Shown here: positions 17,362 through 26,464 of the stretch, one piece after another
How the letters are laid out: each line of letters opens with the position of its first letter
How positions within the stretch are numbered: the stretch's first letter is position 1
Assembly: GCF_003428875.1 (NCBI RefSeq)
Contig: NZ_QQRS01000002.1
Location: 186,001 to 250,000, forward strand
Source of the DNA: Planomicrobium okeanokoites
GTDB taxonomy: Bacteria > Bacillota > Bacilli > Bacillales_A > Planococcaceae
DNA length: 64,000 nucleotides
Direction: 5' to 3'
Made by a program: the position numbers and the translations under genes
Notes under the pieces: model-generated
Databases searched by the model: none
What the model saw: the letters and a program-made list of their open reading frames with translations, nothing else
What the model was told of the DNA's origin: nothing

Positions 17362-19665
17362 TTAATTATGCGTTTCTTTTAATTGACTGTTCTTCCAATC
17401 TTTTAGTTTCCCCAGTGTCAATGGCTTGCTGAAGTAATACCCTTGCAAATAAGAGTGACTTTCCCTTTGGACAAACCGCAATTGTTCTTCGGTTTCAATT
17501 CCCTCGGTCACCACTTCTATACCCAAATCCCCCAAGGTTTGATAGATTCGTTTTAACAGAATTGTATCGTTGGCGCCTGCTGGAACTTTTTGAAGAAAGC
17601 TGCGGTCAATCTTTACTCTGTCCACATCCAATTGAATCAATTTGAATAAGGACGACGCACCAACCCCGAAATCGTCTAATGACACCACAATATTTTTCGC
17701 CTTCAGTTCCTGGATAAAATTTATCATTTCTTCTTCTTGAACCACCATATCACTCTCAGTGATTTCCACATGCAGCAGATTCGCTTTAAAATCGTATTCC
17801 CCTAGAACGGAATCTATGGTTGAAATCAATTCTTCTTTAAAGTTTAATTGGTAATTCGATACATTCACTGCCACAGAAATGCTCTCAGTGAATTTATCAT
17901 TCCAGCTGCTAATATCTTTTACTGCTTGCCGGATGACCCAGGCTCCAATATTTCTGATCAAGCCACTTTCTTCTGCCAATGGAATGAAATGCAGGGGCGG
18001 AATAATTCCGAATTCCGGATGTCTCCATCTGATCAAAGCCTCCACCCCAGAAATTTTTTCAGCTTCCGGATTCATGACAGGTTGATATTCCAAGAAAAAT
18101 TCTTCTCTATTCAACGCATGAAGCAAATCTTCTTTTAGATTCAAGTAATAATTATGAAGCTCTTTGTTTTGTAATTCTTCATAAAAGCAAAAACCGTTTT
18201 TCCCTGTCTTTTTCGCTTCGTACATGGCTGTATCGGCATATTGCAGCAAATCACTTAATCTATTTCCATCAGAAGGATACACACTTATCCCAATGCTGGT
18301 GGAAAGCGAGGTACGGATGTTTTTTATCGATATTTCTTTTCGGATTTCACATAACAGTTGTTCAATCATTTGAGTCAGACGATTTTTGTCGTCAAAGGGA
18401 GTTATCATGATAAATTCATCTCCCCCTATTCTGAATAATACTGCTTTGTCATCCGACGTCCAATTCTTCAACCTCCTTCCAACCTGCTTCAGCACCTCAT
18501 CACCAATATTGTGGCCAAACAAATCATTAATGCGTTTGAAACCATCCAAGTCGAAAAATAAAATTGCATATACTGATGTACCATCTTCTATTTCATCTTT
18601 AAAATATTTAGAAAGATTCAAACGGTTAGGCAAATCTGTTAAATAATCAAAATAAGCCATTTGACTGATTTCACGGTGGGCCCCACCTAAACTTTCAACC
18701 ATTTCCTGGAATGCATCTTCAAGTGCAGTAATCTCATCATCAGCATTTTTTAACTTCTTCACCTGGAAAGTCTCTGGATTACTGACGTTGATCCCTTTTA
18801 ATTGATTGGCTAAAAAGGATATCCGGGATAACACAAGTGAATTCATTAAACTATACGTTATAAATGTAATTATTAGCATTGCTAATGTCATGTAGATAAA
18901 AAGATCATTGATACTCCTTAATTTCTCGTTATAATATTTCCTGTCCTTTTCCACCCCGATGGCGATATCGTCACCCAGATAAACGACCTTAGATACCAGT
19001 TCCCTATTTTTCTGCTCAGCATTAGTAACGGCTTCCCTAATTTCCCAAGGATTGGCCAGCACTTCTGTATTAATGACCAATTGATTGTTCATCTTCTTGA
19101 AAAACTGATAATCCAATATCTTTCCCATCACCAAATATCCTTTAAAAGGACCTTCTTCATTGCTTGGTAATATTTTTTCGCTAGTCAGCAGAAGTAATCC
19201 CAACCGAGTGTCATATATGATAGTGCCTGCTTCGCTATGTTCCAGTTCCTCCAGCAGCATGGAATTCATGAAGGCAAAAGAATTATCTTCCCACTCCTCT
19301 GAAGTTTGCAAATCATAGCCTGCTGAAAAGTATATTTCTGTCTCTTCATTAAGAAAAACCATGAGATTTATGTCATTGTTTTCAAAAGTCTCAAAAAAAA
19401 TATTTGATTGGATATAAACAGGGTCTAAGGTGTCTGCAAAATTGTATGTGTCATCCCAAATGGCCCAATCCCGGTTCAATGATTGTAAGTCTGAGGCAGT
19501 GGAATCGAGATGGTTCACTGCACGAACCCGGTCTTTCTCCAAACTTTCCTGATCCATTTCATTTGCATTTTCCAGTAACACCGGCCGTACAAACAAAAAC
19601 ACCAATGATATGCAAATAATCATAGTTGCCCCTATTAACCCCATGGTTTTCAACTTTATATTCAT
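17362..19665 (-). CDS. Membrane sensor with CHASE4-like, GGDEF and EAL domains
   Basis: A 767-residue c-di-GMP turnover protein. There is a transmembrane helix near residues 8-28, an extracytoplasmic sensor of about 240 residues resembling CHASE4, a second helix and a HAMP-like linker. A GGDEF domain follows with intact RIGGDEFIM, then an EAL domain with EALIRWRHPE, DDFGVGASSL and EGIET. Both cyclase and phosphodiesterase signatures look intact, so the net activity is not predictable. ATG 19665 is chosen because AGGTGG stands seven bases before it. It lies just downstream of a second, soluble GGDEF/EAL gene on the same strand, 158 bp apart. Confidence 0.9.
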   Translation of the reverse strand: MNIKLKTMGLIGATMIICISLVFLFVRPVLLENANEMDQESLEKDRVRAVNHLDSTASDLQSLNRDWAIWDDTYNFADTLDPVYIQSNIFFETFENNDINLMVFLNEETEIYFSAGYDLQTSEEWEDNSFAFMNSMLLEELEHSEAGTIIYDTRLGLLLLTSEKILPSNEEGPFKGYLVMGKILDYQFFKKMNNQLVINTEVLANPWEIREAVTNAEQKNRELVSKVVYLGDDIAIGVEKDRKYYNEKLRSINDLFIYMTLAMLIITFITYSLMNSLVLSRISFLANQLKGINVSNPETFQVKKLKNADDEITALEDAFQEMVESLGGAHREISQMAYFDYLTDLPNRLNLSKYFKDEIEDGTSVYAILFFDLDGFKRINDLFGHNIGDEVLKQVGRRLKNWTSDDKAVLFRIGGDEFIMITPFDDKNRLTQMIEQLLCEIRKEISIKNIRTSLSTSIGISVYPSDGNRLSDLLQYADTAMYEAKKTGKNGFCFYEELQNKELHNYYLNLKEDLLHALNREEFFLEYQPVMNPEAEKISGVEALIRWRHPEFGIIPPLHFIPLAEESGLIRNIGAWVIRQAVKDISSWNDKFTESISVAVNVSNYQLNFKEELISTIDSVLGEYDFKANLLHVEITESDMVVQEEEMINFIQELKAKNIVVSLDDFGVGASSLFKLIQLDVDRVKIDRSFLQKVPAGANDTILLKRIYQTLGDLGIEVVTEGIETEEQLRFVQRESHSYLQGYYFSKPLTLGKLKDWKNSQLKETHN

Positions 19666-19823
19666 TCGGCAACCACCTGTTAGTATATTATTTAAAATCG
19701 ATTGCATCTTCTTTTATCTCAACAAAAAAAGTGACTGTAGAAAAACATGGCAGCCATCTTTTTTCTTCATCATTATTTTTTGAGCGCACTGAAAAATAGA
19801 GAAACCTGACTCTATACAAATGT

Positions 19824-21932
19824 CTATTTTACAGGGATCTTAAGAAATACTTTTAAATCTTTTAAAGAAAGAGGCTTGCTGAAATAATATCCTTGGCCAA
19901 TTTCGCAGGACCAATCCTTTAAAATTTCACACTGCGTTTCAGTTTCAATACCTTCAGCTATTACTTTTAAATCCAAGTTGTGTGCAACTTCCAGGATTGA
20001 TTTTGTTAAAGTCCTATTTGATACATCATCTTCCAAACCATTGATAAATGACCGATCGATTTTTAAATAATGAACAGGCAATTTAGTTAAATAACTGAGA
20101 GACGAATAGCCGGTACCAAAATCATCAAGTGATAATTTGATTCCTTTCCCAACTAAATCGTGAAGCACTTTTAACGTATTTTTCACATCATATAAAGCAA
20201 CACTTTCAGTAATTTCCAAATTCAATTTTCCAGGATTAAAGGAGTTATCCCGAAGCATTGAAGAAACTTCCTCTGCAAAACCGTCCTGCAATAACTGGTG
20301 AACGGAAACATTGACATTCAACATAAGATCTGGTGAAATCGCTTTAATTTTTTCCATAGAATGCTTCAATACCCAATTACCGATTTCAACAATTTTACCG
20401 CTTTTTTCAGCGAGCGGAATGAACTCCAGTGGGGGAATATTCCCGAATTCCGGATGCTCCCAACGAATCAAGGTCTCCACCCCCATGGGCTTAAGTGTTT
20501 GAAGATCAATTTTAGGCTGATAAACCAAGTGGAATTGCTCTTCGTCCAAAGCTTTTTGAAAATCGTTTATCAGCTTATTTGTTTTCATGAGATTGGATGT
20601 AAAGGATTCATCATATACCAGGTAATTCTGTTTTCTGTTTTTGTTGCGTGTAGAACGGTACATGGCAATATCAGCAAAGCGGACCAAATCATCCGTGTCT
20701 TGAGTGTGCTCTGGAAAATAACTGATGCCAACTGTCGGCGTCATATTAATCTCAAGCGGCAGAGTATGAGGAATCAAATCAATGATTTGTTTTACTAATA
20801 ATTCTATCTCGTCTTTTACGGAAAATGGAACGATCCCCACAAATTCATCGTCTCCATACCTGGCTACGCAAGCAGATTCCGGCAGTAACCCTCTTATCTT
20901 CTTACCGGCTTCTTTAACGACAAGATCTCCCGCTCTATGCCCATACGTATCATTGATGGATTTGAAACGATCCAATCCGATAAATAGGAGTGCAAACGAA
21001 GTGTTTGATTCTCCGCAAGTTTCTGCAAATACGTTTAACTCCTCATAAAACTGATGTCGGTTCGGCAATCCTGTTAGTGTATCAAAAAAGGCCAGACTGT
21101 TTATCAAGTCTTCATCTTTTTTCTTTTGGGTTACATCCAGTAAAGTTCCCATCATGGCAGGTGCATTCTGATAAGTGATTAAAGCCGAGCGAAGTTCCGC
21201 AATTATGCGGCTGCCGTCTTTTCTTACCATTGTAACTTCCTGGCAATCATTATCCTGTCCTTTTAAAACATGCTCCACTCGCTTCAAGGCGATTTCCCGG
21301 CTTTCTGGATCGAGTAACTGAAGGGAATTCATCCCAAGCAGTTCCCGATCACTATATCCAGTCATATCTGCCATCCGCTCGTTTACATACTTCAAACCGT
21401 CGGGTTGGGATATGTAAACTGCCTGGGCGTTATTTTCCACAAGCGTCTTGTATTTCATGGCAGCTTCAGCTTGCTCTATCGCAGCGATTTTAGGGGCTGT
21501 AACGTCCATCGTAAAGCCATTGTATCTTTTCAATTCCCCATTCGAATCAAATACAGGCCGCCCCTTCGTTCTCACCCAAGCCGTTTGTCCATCTTTTTTA
21601 ACAATTTTGTAAGTCACATCAATTTTTTCTTTTTTATAATAGGATTCAATGATTGATTTCTGTGAATCTTTGCTGTCTGAATGGAATAATTCTTCCCCCA
21701 GCATATCTCCTTCTATTTCATCCACTTGATATCCATATATTTCTTCAAATTCGACAGAAAATATAATTTCATTTTCAATAACATCCAATCCCCAGAAAAG
21801 GATTTTTACATCTTCACCAAACAGATTAACTTCCCTTTGTTCAGTGGCACTGAAGAACGATAATAATCCTTCCATTTCAACGACTCTGCTTTTCTTAAAA
21901 TCACTCAATATATTTTCCACCTTTTTTGTCAT
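19824..21932 (-). CDS. PAS-PAS-GGDEF-EAL protein with altered GGDEF and EAL motifs
   Basis: A soluble 702-residue protein. Two PAS domains (about residues 40-145 and 160-275) have PAC-like ends (KKDGQTAWVRTKGRP, RKDGSRIIAELRSA). The GGDEF domain reads RYGDDEF, so the second Gly is replaced by Asp. The EAL domain reads ETLIRWEHPE rather than EAL but keeps DDFGTGYSSL, KIDRSF and EGIET. The phosphodiesterase metal ligands therefore look present while cyclase activity is doubtful. The PAS domains may sense a ligand or redox state. No signal peptide is seen. Confidence 0.9.
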   Translation of the reverse strand: MTKKVENILSDFKKSRVVEMEGLLSFFSATEQREVNLFGEDVKILFWGLDVIENEIIFSVEFEEIYGYQVDEIEGDMLGEELFHSDSKDSQKSIIESYYKKEKIDVTYKIVKKDGQTAWVRTKGRPVFDSNGELKRYNGFTMDVTAPKIAAIEQAEAAMKYKTLVENNAQAVYISQPDGLKYVNERMADMTGYSDRELLGMNSLQLLDPESREIALKRVEHVLKGQDNDCQEVTMVRKDGSRIIAELRSALITYQNAPAMMGTLLDVTQKKKDEDLINSLAFFDTLTGLPNRHQFYEELNVFAETCGESNTSFALLFIGLDRFKSINDTYGHRAGDLVVKEAGKKIRGLLPESACVARYGDDEFVGIVPFSVKDEIELLVKQIIDLIPHTLPLEINMTPTVGISYFPEHTQDTDDLVRFADIAMYRSTRNKNRKQNYLVYDESFTSNLMKTNKLINDFQKALDEEQFHLVYQPKIDLQTLKPMGVETLIRWEHPEFGNIPPLEFIPLAEKSGKIVEIGNWVLKHSMEKIKAISPDLMLNVNVSVHQLLQDGFAEEVSSMLRDNSFNPGKLNLEITESVALYDVKNTLKVLHDLVGKGIKLSLDDFGTGYSSLSYLTKLPVHYLKIDRSFINGLEDDVSNRTLTKSILEVAHNLDLKVIAEGIETETQCEILKDWSCEIGQGYYFSKPLSLKDLKVFLKIPVK

Positions 21933-22309
21933 AAATAGCCTGACTGATTAATGTCTATTGATAGGGAGACAATTGTTATTCGTAACTAACAATTCTAACC
22001 GGATGCTACAAAAGAAATCTTGTTTGTCTAATAACCATCCAATAAAAATAAATTATCAACATAACAATATTTTTATAATAAAAACGAGTACAATACCATA
22101 TTCGATTTTTATTGTTATTCAAGGTATCTGTCAATATTCGCAATTATTCCAATTCCTTAAATACAGTCATATTTTTAACTAATTGTTTTAAAATTGATTT
22201 ATAAACAGTAATTACAACTTAAAATTATTTATTTTAGGTTATAATTACCTATATTTGCTTATATTTTTTAATTATATACTTATTTTAGCACTTTGAGATA
22301 ATTAGTCAA
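21933..22309. other. AT-rich non-coding stretch
   Basis: About 375 bp of very A+T-rich sequence between divergent genes. It must hold promoters for the flanking genes, but no clear -35/-10 pair, hairpin or small coding frame with a ribosome site stands out. No c-di-GMP riboswitch pattern was found. Confidence 0.6.
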
Positions 22310-22792
22310 TTGTACTTATTTTCAAGTATATATTTTTTAGACTTAAGAACGGGGTTGGTTCGATTGTTCATTTTCAAAAGAAAACCTCTGCTGTCAGATA
22401 TAGATTTAGACGAATTAAAAAATTATATCGAAAAAACGGTGGAATTATTGCTCATCAGTAAAGAAGAAACAATATATGTTATAGAAAAATACGATTTAGT
22501 CATTATTTTCACCTGGGAACGAGATTATATAGAAGGCTCACTTTTTCACTTGAAAAATTTCAACCTAGCGTCAGAAGGCTCCAGCAGCATCTACAACATC
22601 CCCTTGTATACAGAAACAAGATATTTTAACCCGACAAAATCCGACATCCCTTATATTTATATCGATGATGAGGCTATTAAAGGATTAAGCCGAAAGAATT
22701 CAGTAGCATTTTACTGTCTTTGTGAGTTAATGACCTTATTTGATATAGAAGTAAATTCCATTAAAAAGTTTAGTTTAGTTTGGAAAAAATAA
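22310..22792 (+). CDS. Hypothetical protein, unknown family
   Basis: An open frame of up to 160 residues in an AT-rich region. I do not recognise a family. The body has mixed alpha/beta character (DELKNYIEKTVELLLISKEE, YDLVIIFTWERDYIEGSLF) and no signal peptide or clear membrane span. The start is uncertain. TTG at 22364 lies nine bases after an ACGGGG, while TTG 22310 has no ribosome site. It could be a small stand-alone gene or an acquired remnant. Confidence 0.5.
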   Translation: MYLFSSIYFLDLRTGLVRLFIFKRKPLLSDIDLDELKNYIEKTVELLLISKEETIYVIEKYDLVIIFTWERDYIEGSLFHLKNFNLASEGSSSIYNIPLYTETRYFNPTKSDIPYIYIDDEAIKGLSRKNSVAFYCLCELMTLFDIEVNSIKKFSLVWKK

Positions 22793-22948
22793 ATTTTCAG
22801 CTGTAAAGGATACCTTTTAAGAATATTGGTTCTAAACTGAAGTAAGAGAATCGATATTCTTGACTAAAACTTAATTGAGTTTGAACAAAGATTTCATTTA
22901 ATTTTCACTTATTTGTTTTCAGTTGCCTTTATCGATCACTAGAAAAGA

Positions 22949-22963
22949 TTATAATAAAGATAA
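22949..22963 (+). promoter_or_regulatory. Candidate PerR box upstream of pfeT
   Basis: TTATAATAAAGATAA matches the Per box consensus TTATAATNATTATAA at all but two positions, 46 bp before the P-type ATPase start. B. subtilis pfeT is known to be PerR-controlled, which fits. Confidence 0.65.
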
Positions 22964-23009
22964 GTTTTCTGGTTAAGGATAATCTGGATTTCTGCAGGGA
23001 GATGAGCCC

Positions 23010-24878
23010 ATGAGGAATTGGAGAACGCATATTGAACTGATCGCCGCCATTCTTTCCGGTATTTTGATCATCATTGCTTATATTCTTGAAACCCAGTCCA
23101 TCGAATTGTGGTCGGTCATCACCTATCTGGCGGCTTTTTTGATCGGCGGTTACGCCAAAGCGAAATACGGCATCCGCAAGACGATCGAAAACCGGAAGCC
23201 GAATGTGGAATTACTGATGGTGCTGGCCGCAATCGGCGCTTCCCTAATCGGCTACTGGACGGAAGGCGCCATCCTGATTTTCATCTTCTCCCTCAGCGGC
23301 GCACTTGAAACCTATACCATGAATAAAAGCCGCAAGGAAGTTTCGGCATTGATGCAGATCCAGCCGGAAGAAGCGTGGCTCTTGAAAGACGGTGACACGA
23401 CCCGCGTATCTGTTTCTTCCCTGCAGCCGGGTGACCGGCTTGTCGTCAAACCGGGGGAACGCATTCCGGCAGACGGCCGTTTGCTGATCGGCCATACGGT
23501 AGTTGATGAATCCGCCATCAGCGGGGAATCGGTGCCGGTTTCCAAAGATATTGAAGATGAACTGTTCGCTTCTACGGTTAATATGAGCGGCGCTATTACA
23601 ATGGAAATGACCAAGCCGAATTCCGAAACGCTGGTACAGAAAATCATCGATCTTGTACAGTCTGCTCATAGCGAAAAACCGCCTTCCCAGCAATTCGTCG
23701 AACGTTTTGAAGGCCGATATGTAAATATCGCTTTGATTGTATTCATCCTTTTACTGTTTCTGCCGCATTATTTGATCGGCTGGGATTGGAACACGACTAT
23801 TTACCGTGCCATCCTCTTTCTGGTTGTGGCTTCACCATGCGCATTGGTCGCATCGATCATGCCGGCAACGCTGGCGGCCATTTCAAACGGCGCGAAAAGC
23901 GGAATCATCTTCAAAGGCGGCGTCCATCTCCAGAACCTTGGTGAAATTCGTGCCATCGCTTTCGATAAAACCGGCACCATTACGCGCGGACGACCGGAAG
24001 TCACTGATTTTTCACTGCGGAAAGATATCGACAATGACCGGCTGATGGCCATCATCTCCGGCATCGAAATGCAGTCGAACCATCCGCTTGCCAAGGCGAT
24101 CACTGAATTTATTCAAGCAAAAGGCATAGAACCATTGAGAAATCTGCAGATCACCGATGTACCCGGCAATGGATTGAAATCGGTAATTGACGGTGAAGAA
24201 ATTTTGATCGGCAAACCTGATTTCGTCAACCTTCACGATGCGGAAGAGTTTCAGGGCGGTGTGCTGAACCGCTGGGCTGATGAAGGAAAGACAGTGACCT
24301 TCGTCCGCGACAGCAAAGGCATCGCAGCCGCCATTTCGCTGAAAGACACGGTTCGGGAAGACGCAAAAGCGACGATTGAGAACCTGCAGAAAGCTGGCAT
24401 CTACTGCATCATGCTGACCGGGGACAACAAGAAAACCGCCAAAGCCATTGCCGAAGAAAGCGGCATGGACGCTTATATCGGCAGCTGCATGCCTGGCGAT
24501 AAAGTCGAAGAACTGAAAAAACTGCTGACCGAGCATCAATATGTCGCCATGATCGGCGACGGCATCAATGACGCGCCGGCGCTTGCCATTGCCACGACCG
24601 GCATCGCAATGGGCGAAGGCACCGACGTCGCACTCGAGACAGCTGACGTTATCCTGATGAAAAATGACTTGACCCGCATCGCCTATTCCATCCGGATGGC
24701 ACGAAAAATGCAGCGCATCATCAAACAGAACATCGTTTTCTCAGTCAGCGTCATCATTGTGCTGCTGATCCTGAACTTCATGCAGTCGATTACGATCCCC
24801 ATCGGCGTTGTCGGCCATGAAGGCAGCACGATCCTCGTGATTCTGAACGGCCTGCGTATGTTGAATCGGAATATATGA
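23010..24878 (+). CDS. pfeT: P1B-4 type metal efflux ATPase, PfeT/ZosA-like
   Basis: A 622-residue heavy-metal P-type ATPase with no N-terminal metal-binding domain. Key motifs are the membrane SPCAL (instead of CPC), the phosphorylation site DKTGTITRG, the hinge GDGINDAPAL and the final-helix motif HEGST. SPC with HEGST marks the P1B-4 group (Fe2+, Co2+ and related efflux), and the length matches B. subtilis PfeT. It exports metal across the cytoplasmic membrane. ATG 23010 follows AGGGAGATG. A PerR box upstream supports peroxide/iron control. The gene is monocistronic. Confidence 0.9.
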   Translation: MRNWRTHIELIAAILSGILIIIAYILETQSIELWSVITYLAAFLIGGYAKAKYGIRKTIENRKPNVELLMVLAAIGASLIGYWTEGAILIFIFSLSGALETYTMNKSRKEVSALMQIQPEEAWLLKDGDTTRVSVSSLQPGDRLVVKPGERIPADGRLLIGHTVVDESAISGESVPVSKDIEDELFASTVNMSGAITMEMTKPNSETLVQKIIDLVQSAHSEKPPSQQFVERFEGRYVNIALIVFILLLFLPHYLIGWDWNTTIYRAILFLVVASPCALVASIMPATLAAISNGAKSGIIFKGGVHLQNLGEIRAIAFDKTGTITRGRPEVTDFSLRKDIDNDRLMAIISGIEMQSNHPLAKAITEFIQAKGIEPLRNLQITDVPGNGLKSVIDGEEILIGKPDFVNLHDAEEFQGGVLNRWADEGKTVTFVRDSKGIAAAISLKDTVREDAKATIENLQKAGIYCIMLTGDNKKTAKAIAEESGMDAYIGSCMPGDKVEELKKLLTEHQYVAMIGDGINDAPALAIATTGIAMGEGTDVALETADVILMKNDLTRIAYSIRMARKMQRIIKQNIVFSVSVIIVLLILNFMQSITIPIGVVGHEGSTILVILNGLRMLNRNI

Positions 24879-24944
24879 ACTGCAACTCTGTTTGGGATCG
24901 TTACAGCGCGGAAAATCATCATATCCGAAGCAGAAAATTAGCCT

Positions 24945-25013
24945 TGCGCAAGTAAATTCCAATCTGCGCAAATAAAACTGATTCACCGCAAATAAAATCA
25001 ATTCTGCGCAAAC
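24945..25013. repeat. Intergenic array, 20-bp period, core TGCGCAAATAAA
   Basis: Four copies of (T/C)GCGCAA-type cores (the third is ACCGCAA) start at 24945, 24965, 24985 and 25005, exactly 20 bp apart, each followed by (A/G)(T/C)AAA. The array lies between the pfeT stop and a bidirectional terminator. Confidence 0.8.
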
Positions 25014-25045
25014 AAATTTATAAGTTGTTAAATATGAACGCAAAA

Positions 25046-25081
25046 AAACCAGTATCGGCTCCAATCCGCCGATACTGGTTT
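25046..25081. terminator. Bidirectional terminator between pfeT and tauE
   Basis: AAACCAGTATCGGC pairs perfectly with GCCGATACTGGTTT around TCCAATCC, with A and T runs outside. Confidence 0.9.
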
Positions 25082-25086
25082 TATTT

Positions 25087-25863
25087 TTATAGAATATCCA
25101 TCCAAATTTTAATTGCTGTGCCGAGGATCAGCAGCGCCAATATCCATTGGAGGTATTTCGTGTTCATCTTCTGGCCAAGTTTGGCGCCAAGCGGTGCGGC
25201 GATGATACTTGCCACAATCATGACTGCCGCGGGACCATAAAGGATCTGGTCTGTAACGATTTTACCGAAAGTCGACCCGATGGACGAAATGAATGTGATG
25301 GCGAGGGAAGTCGCAATCGTCATCCGCGTCGGGATTTTCAAGACGACCAGCATGATCGGCACCAGGATGAAAGCACCTGCTGCTCCGACGATGCCGGCTG
25401 CAATTCCGACGACGAACGCCAAGCCAGCCGCCAGCCATCTATTGAATGTCACCTGATCAAGCGGGATGTCATCGACACCTTTTTTCGGCAGGAACATCAT
25501 GACGACCGCAATGGTCGCCAAAATAGCATAGACAAAATTGATGGCTGCCTCCGAAAGAAGCGTCGAGCCGTAGCCGCCGATGAAACTCCCGACCAGGATA
25601 GCTCCCCCCATATAAGTGATCAGGGTTTTATTCAGATAACCGCTGCCACGGTACGCCCAAACACCGGCGATGGTGGCGAAAAACACCTGGATCGCGCTGA
25701 TGCCGGATACTTCATGGGCGCTGAACGCCGTGTAGCCGAACATGACCGGAATATACAGCAGCATCGGGTATTTGATGATCGATCCACCGATTCCAACCAT
25801 TCCGGAGATGAAGGAACCGATGAAGCCGATCAGGAATATGACGATAATAAAATCAAAACTCAT
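25087..25863 (-). CDS. TauE/SafE-family sulfur-compound exporter
   Basis: A 258-residue membrane protein with about eight hydrophobic segments and the two TauE glycine-rich repeats ([17 protein letters not shown] near residue 20; [17 protein letters not shown] in the second half). The family moves sulfite, sulfonates or related organic anions. As the last gene of a CstR-type island rich in persulfide dioxygenases, which make sulfite, an exporter of sulfite is the natural inference. A hairpin (25893-25911) separates it from the TusA gene. ATG 25863 follows GAGGTG. Confidence 0.85.
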   Translation of the reverse strand: MSFDFIIVIFLIGFIGSFISGMVGIGGSIIKYPMLLYIPVMFGYTAFSAHEVSGISAIQVFFATIAGVWAYRGSGYLNKTLITYMGGAILVGSFIGGYGSTLLSEAAINFVYAILATIAVVMMFLPKKGVDDIPLDQVTFNRWLAAGLAFVVGIAAGIVGAAGAFILVPIMLVVLKIPTRMTIATSLAITFISSIGSTFGKIVTDQILYGPAAVMIVASIIAAPLGAKLGQKMNTKYLQWILALLILGTAIKIWMDIL

Positions 25864-25892
25864 CTTTTGTCACCTCTTCCAAAAGCGAAAAG

Positions 25893-25911
25893 GGTATCAC
25901 AGCGATACCCT
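25893..25911 (-). terminator. Hairpin between TusA and TauE genes
   Basis: GGGTATC pairs with GATACCC around ACAGC; on the minus strand it is followed by CTTTTC. It could weaken transcription into tauE. Confidence 0.5.
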
Positions 25912-25921
25912 CTTGCAACTC

Positions 25922-26152
25922 TTAGCCTTTCTTGATCCAGAATTTAAGGACGTCGCCTGCTTCTTCAATCTCCAATAGTTCGTGGCCGCCTGATTTTGCC
26001 CAGGCAGTCATGTCAGCTTTTGCTCCTTTGTCAGTCGCAAGGATTTCCAGGATTTGTCCTGACTCCATGTCTTTCATTTCTTTTCTTGTTTTTACGATCG
26101 GCATTGGGCAAGCCAAGCCTTTTGCGTCTAGTACTTTATCTGCGTTCATCAA
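25922..26152 (-). CDS. TusA/SirA-family sulfur carrier protein
   Basis: A 76-residue TusA-fold protein with the persulfide-carrying motif in LDAKGLACPMPIVKTRK (Cys in CPMP). Such proteins accept sulfur from rhodaneses and pass it on. The sequence closely resembles the N-terminal half of the TusA-rhodanese fusion at 28073-28642, suggesting duplication within the island. It follows a ~310-bp non-coding insertion after the persulfide dioxygenase gene. ATG 26152 (or the next codon ATG) follows GGAGA. Confidence 0.93.
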   Translation of the reverse strand: MMNADKVLDAKGLACPMPIVKTRKEMKDMESGQILEILATDKGAKADMTAWAKSGGHELLEIEEAGDVLKFWIKKG

Positions 26153-26204
26153 AATCTCTCCTTTAGGGTTTGTGTTGTTTTAATTCCAATAAAAATAACT
26201 TTTA

Positions 26205-26300
26205 CTTAACGCTTCGGCGCTTAGGACAAAGCTCCCGCAATAAGCCGAGAAGCCCACTCGTCTTATTGCTTCGCTCAGTCCATGTGCGCGCCGGCGCTGA
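26205..26300. repeat. GC-rich hairpin element inside the sulfur operon
   Basis: GCAATAAG and CTTATTGC form a perfect 8-bp arm pair, nested within GGAC/GTCC and GGCGC/GCGCC-type arms. Together they fold ~95 bp into a long imperfect stem. It is non-coding and sits next to the dispersed repeat at 26309, between two genes of the same strand. It may be a second intergenic repeat family. Confidence 0.55.
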
Positions 26301-26308
26301 GAGAAGTC

Positions 26309-26448
26309 TCTAAAGATATGGAGCAAAACAGCGAAGACTCCCAGGTGAGCAAGCGAAGTGCTGAGATCCACTCGGGGGAAGTGGAACGAGCCCGAGTTAG
26401 CTTAGCGCGAGCCACCAGGAAAGCGGAGCTGTTTTGCGGAATATCGAT
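26309..26448 (+). repeat. Dispersed intergenic repeat, copy A
   Basis: Both ends match the reverse complement of 38607-38739. The left end TCTAAAGATATGGAGCAAAA and GCGAAGAC, and the right end GCGGAGCTGTTTTGCGGAAT, are nearly identical. The 90-bp middle diverges but stays GC-rich. Ends are partly complementary (GCAAAACAGC with GCTGTTTTGC), as in miniature hairpin elements. No gene content is visible. Confidence 0.75.
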
Positions 26449-26464
26449 TACTTTGGATTACTAC

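Noticed and set aside
23010..24878. Cadmium/zinc (CadA) or copper ATPase
   Set aside because: The membrane motif is SPC, not CPC, there is no N-terminal HMA domain, and the HEGST motif points to the P1B-4 group.
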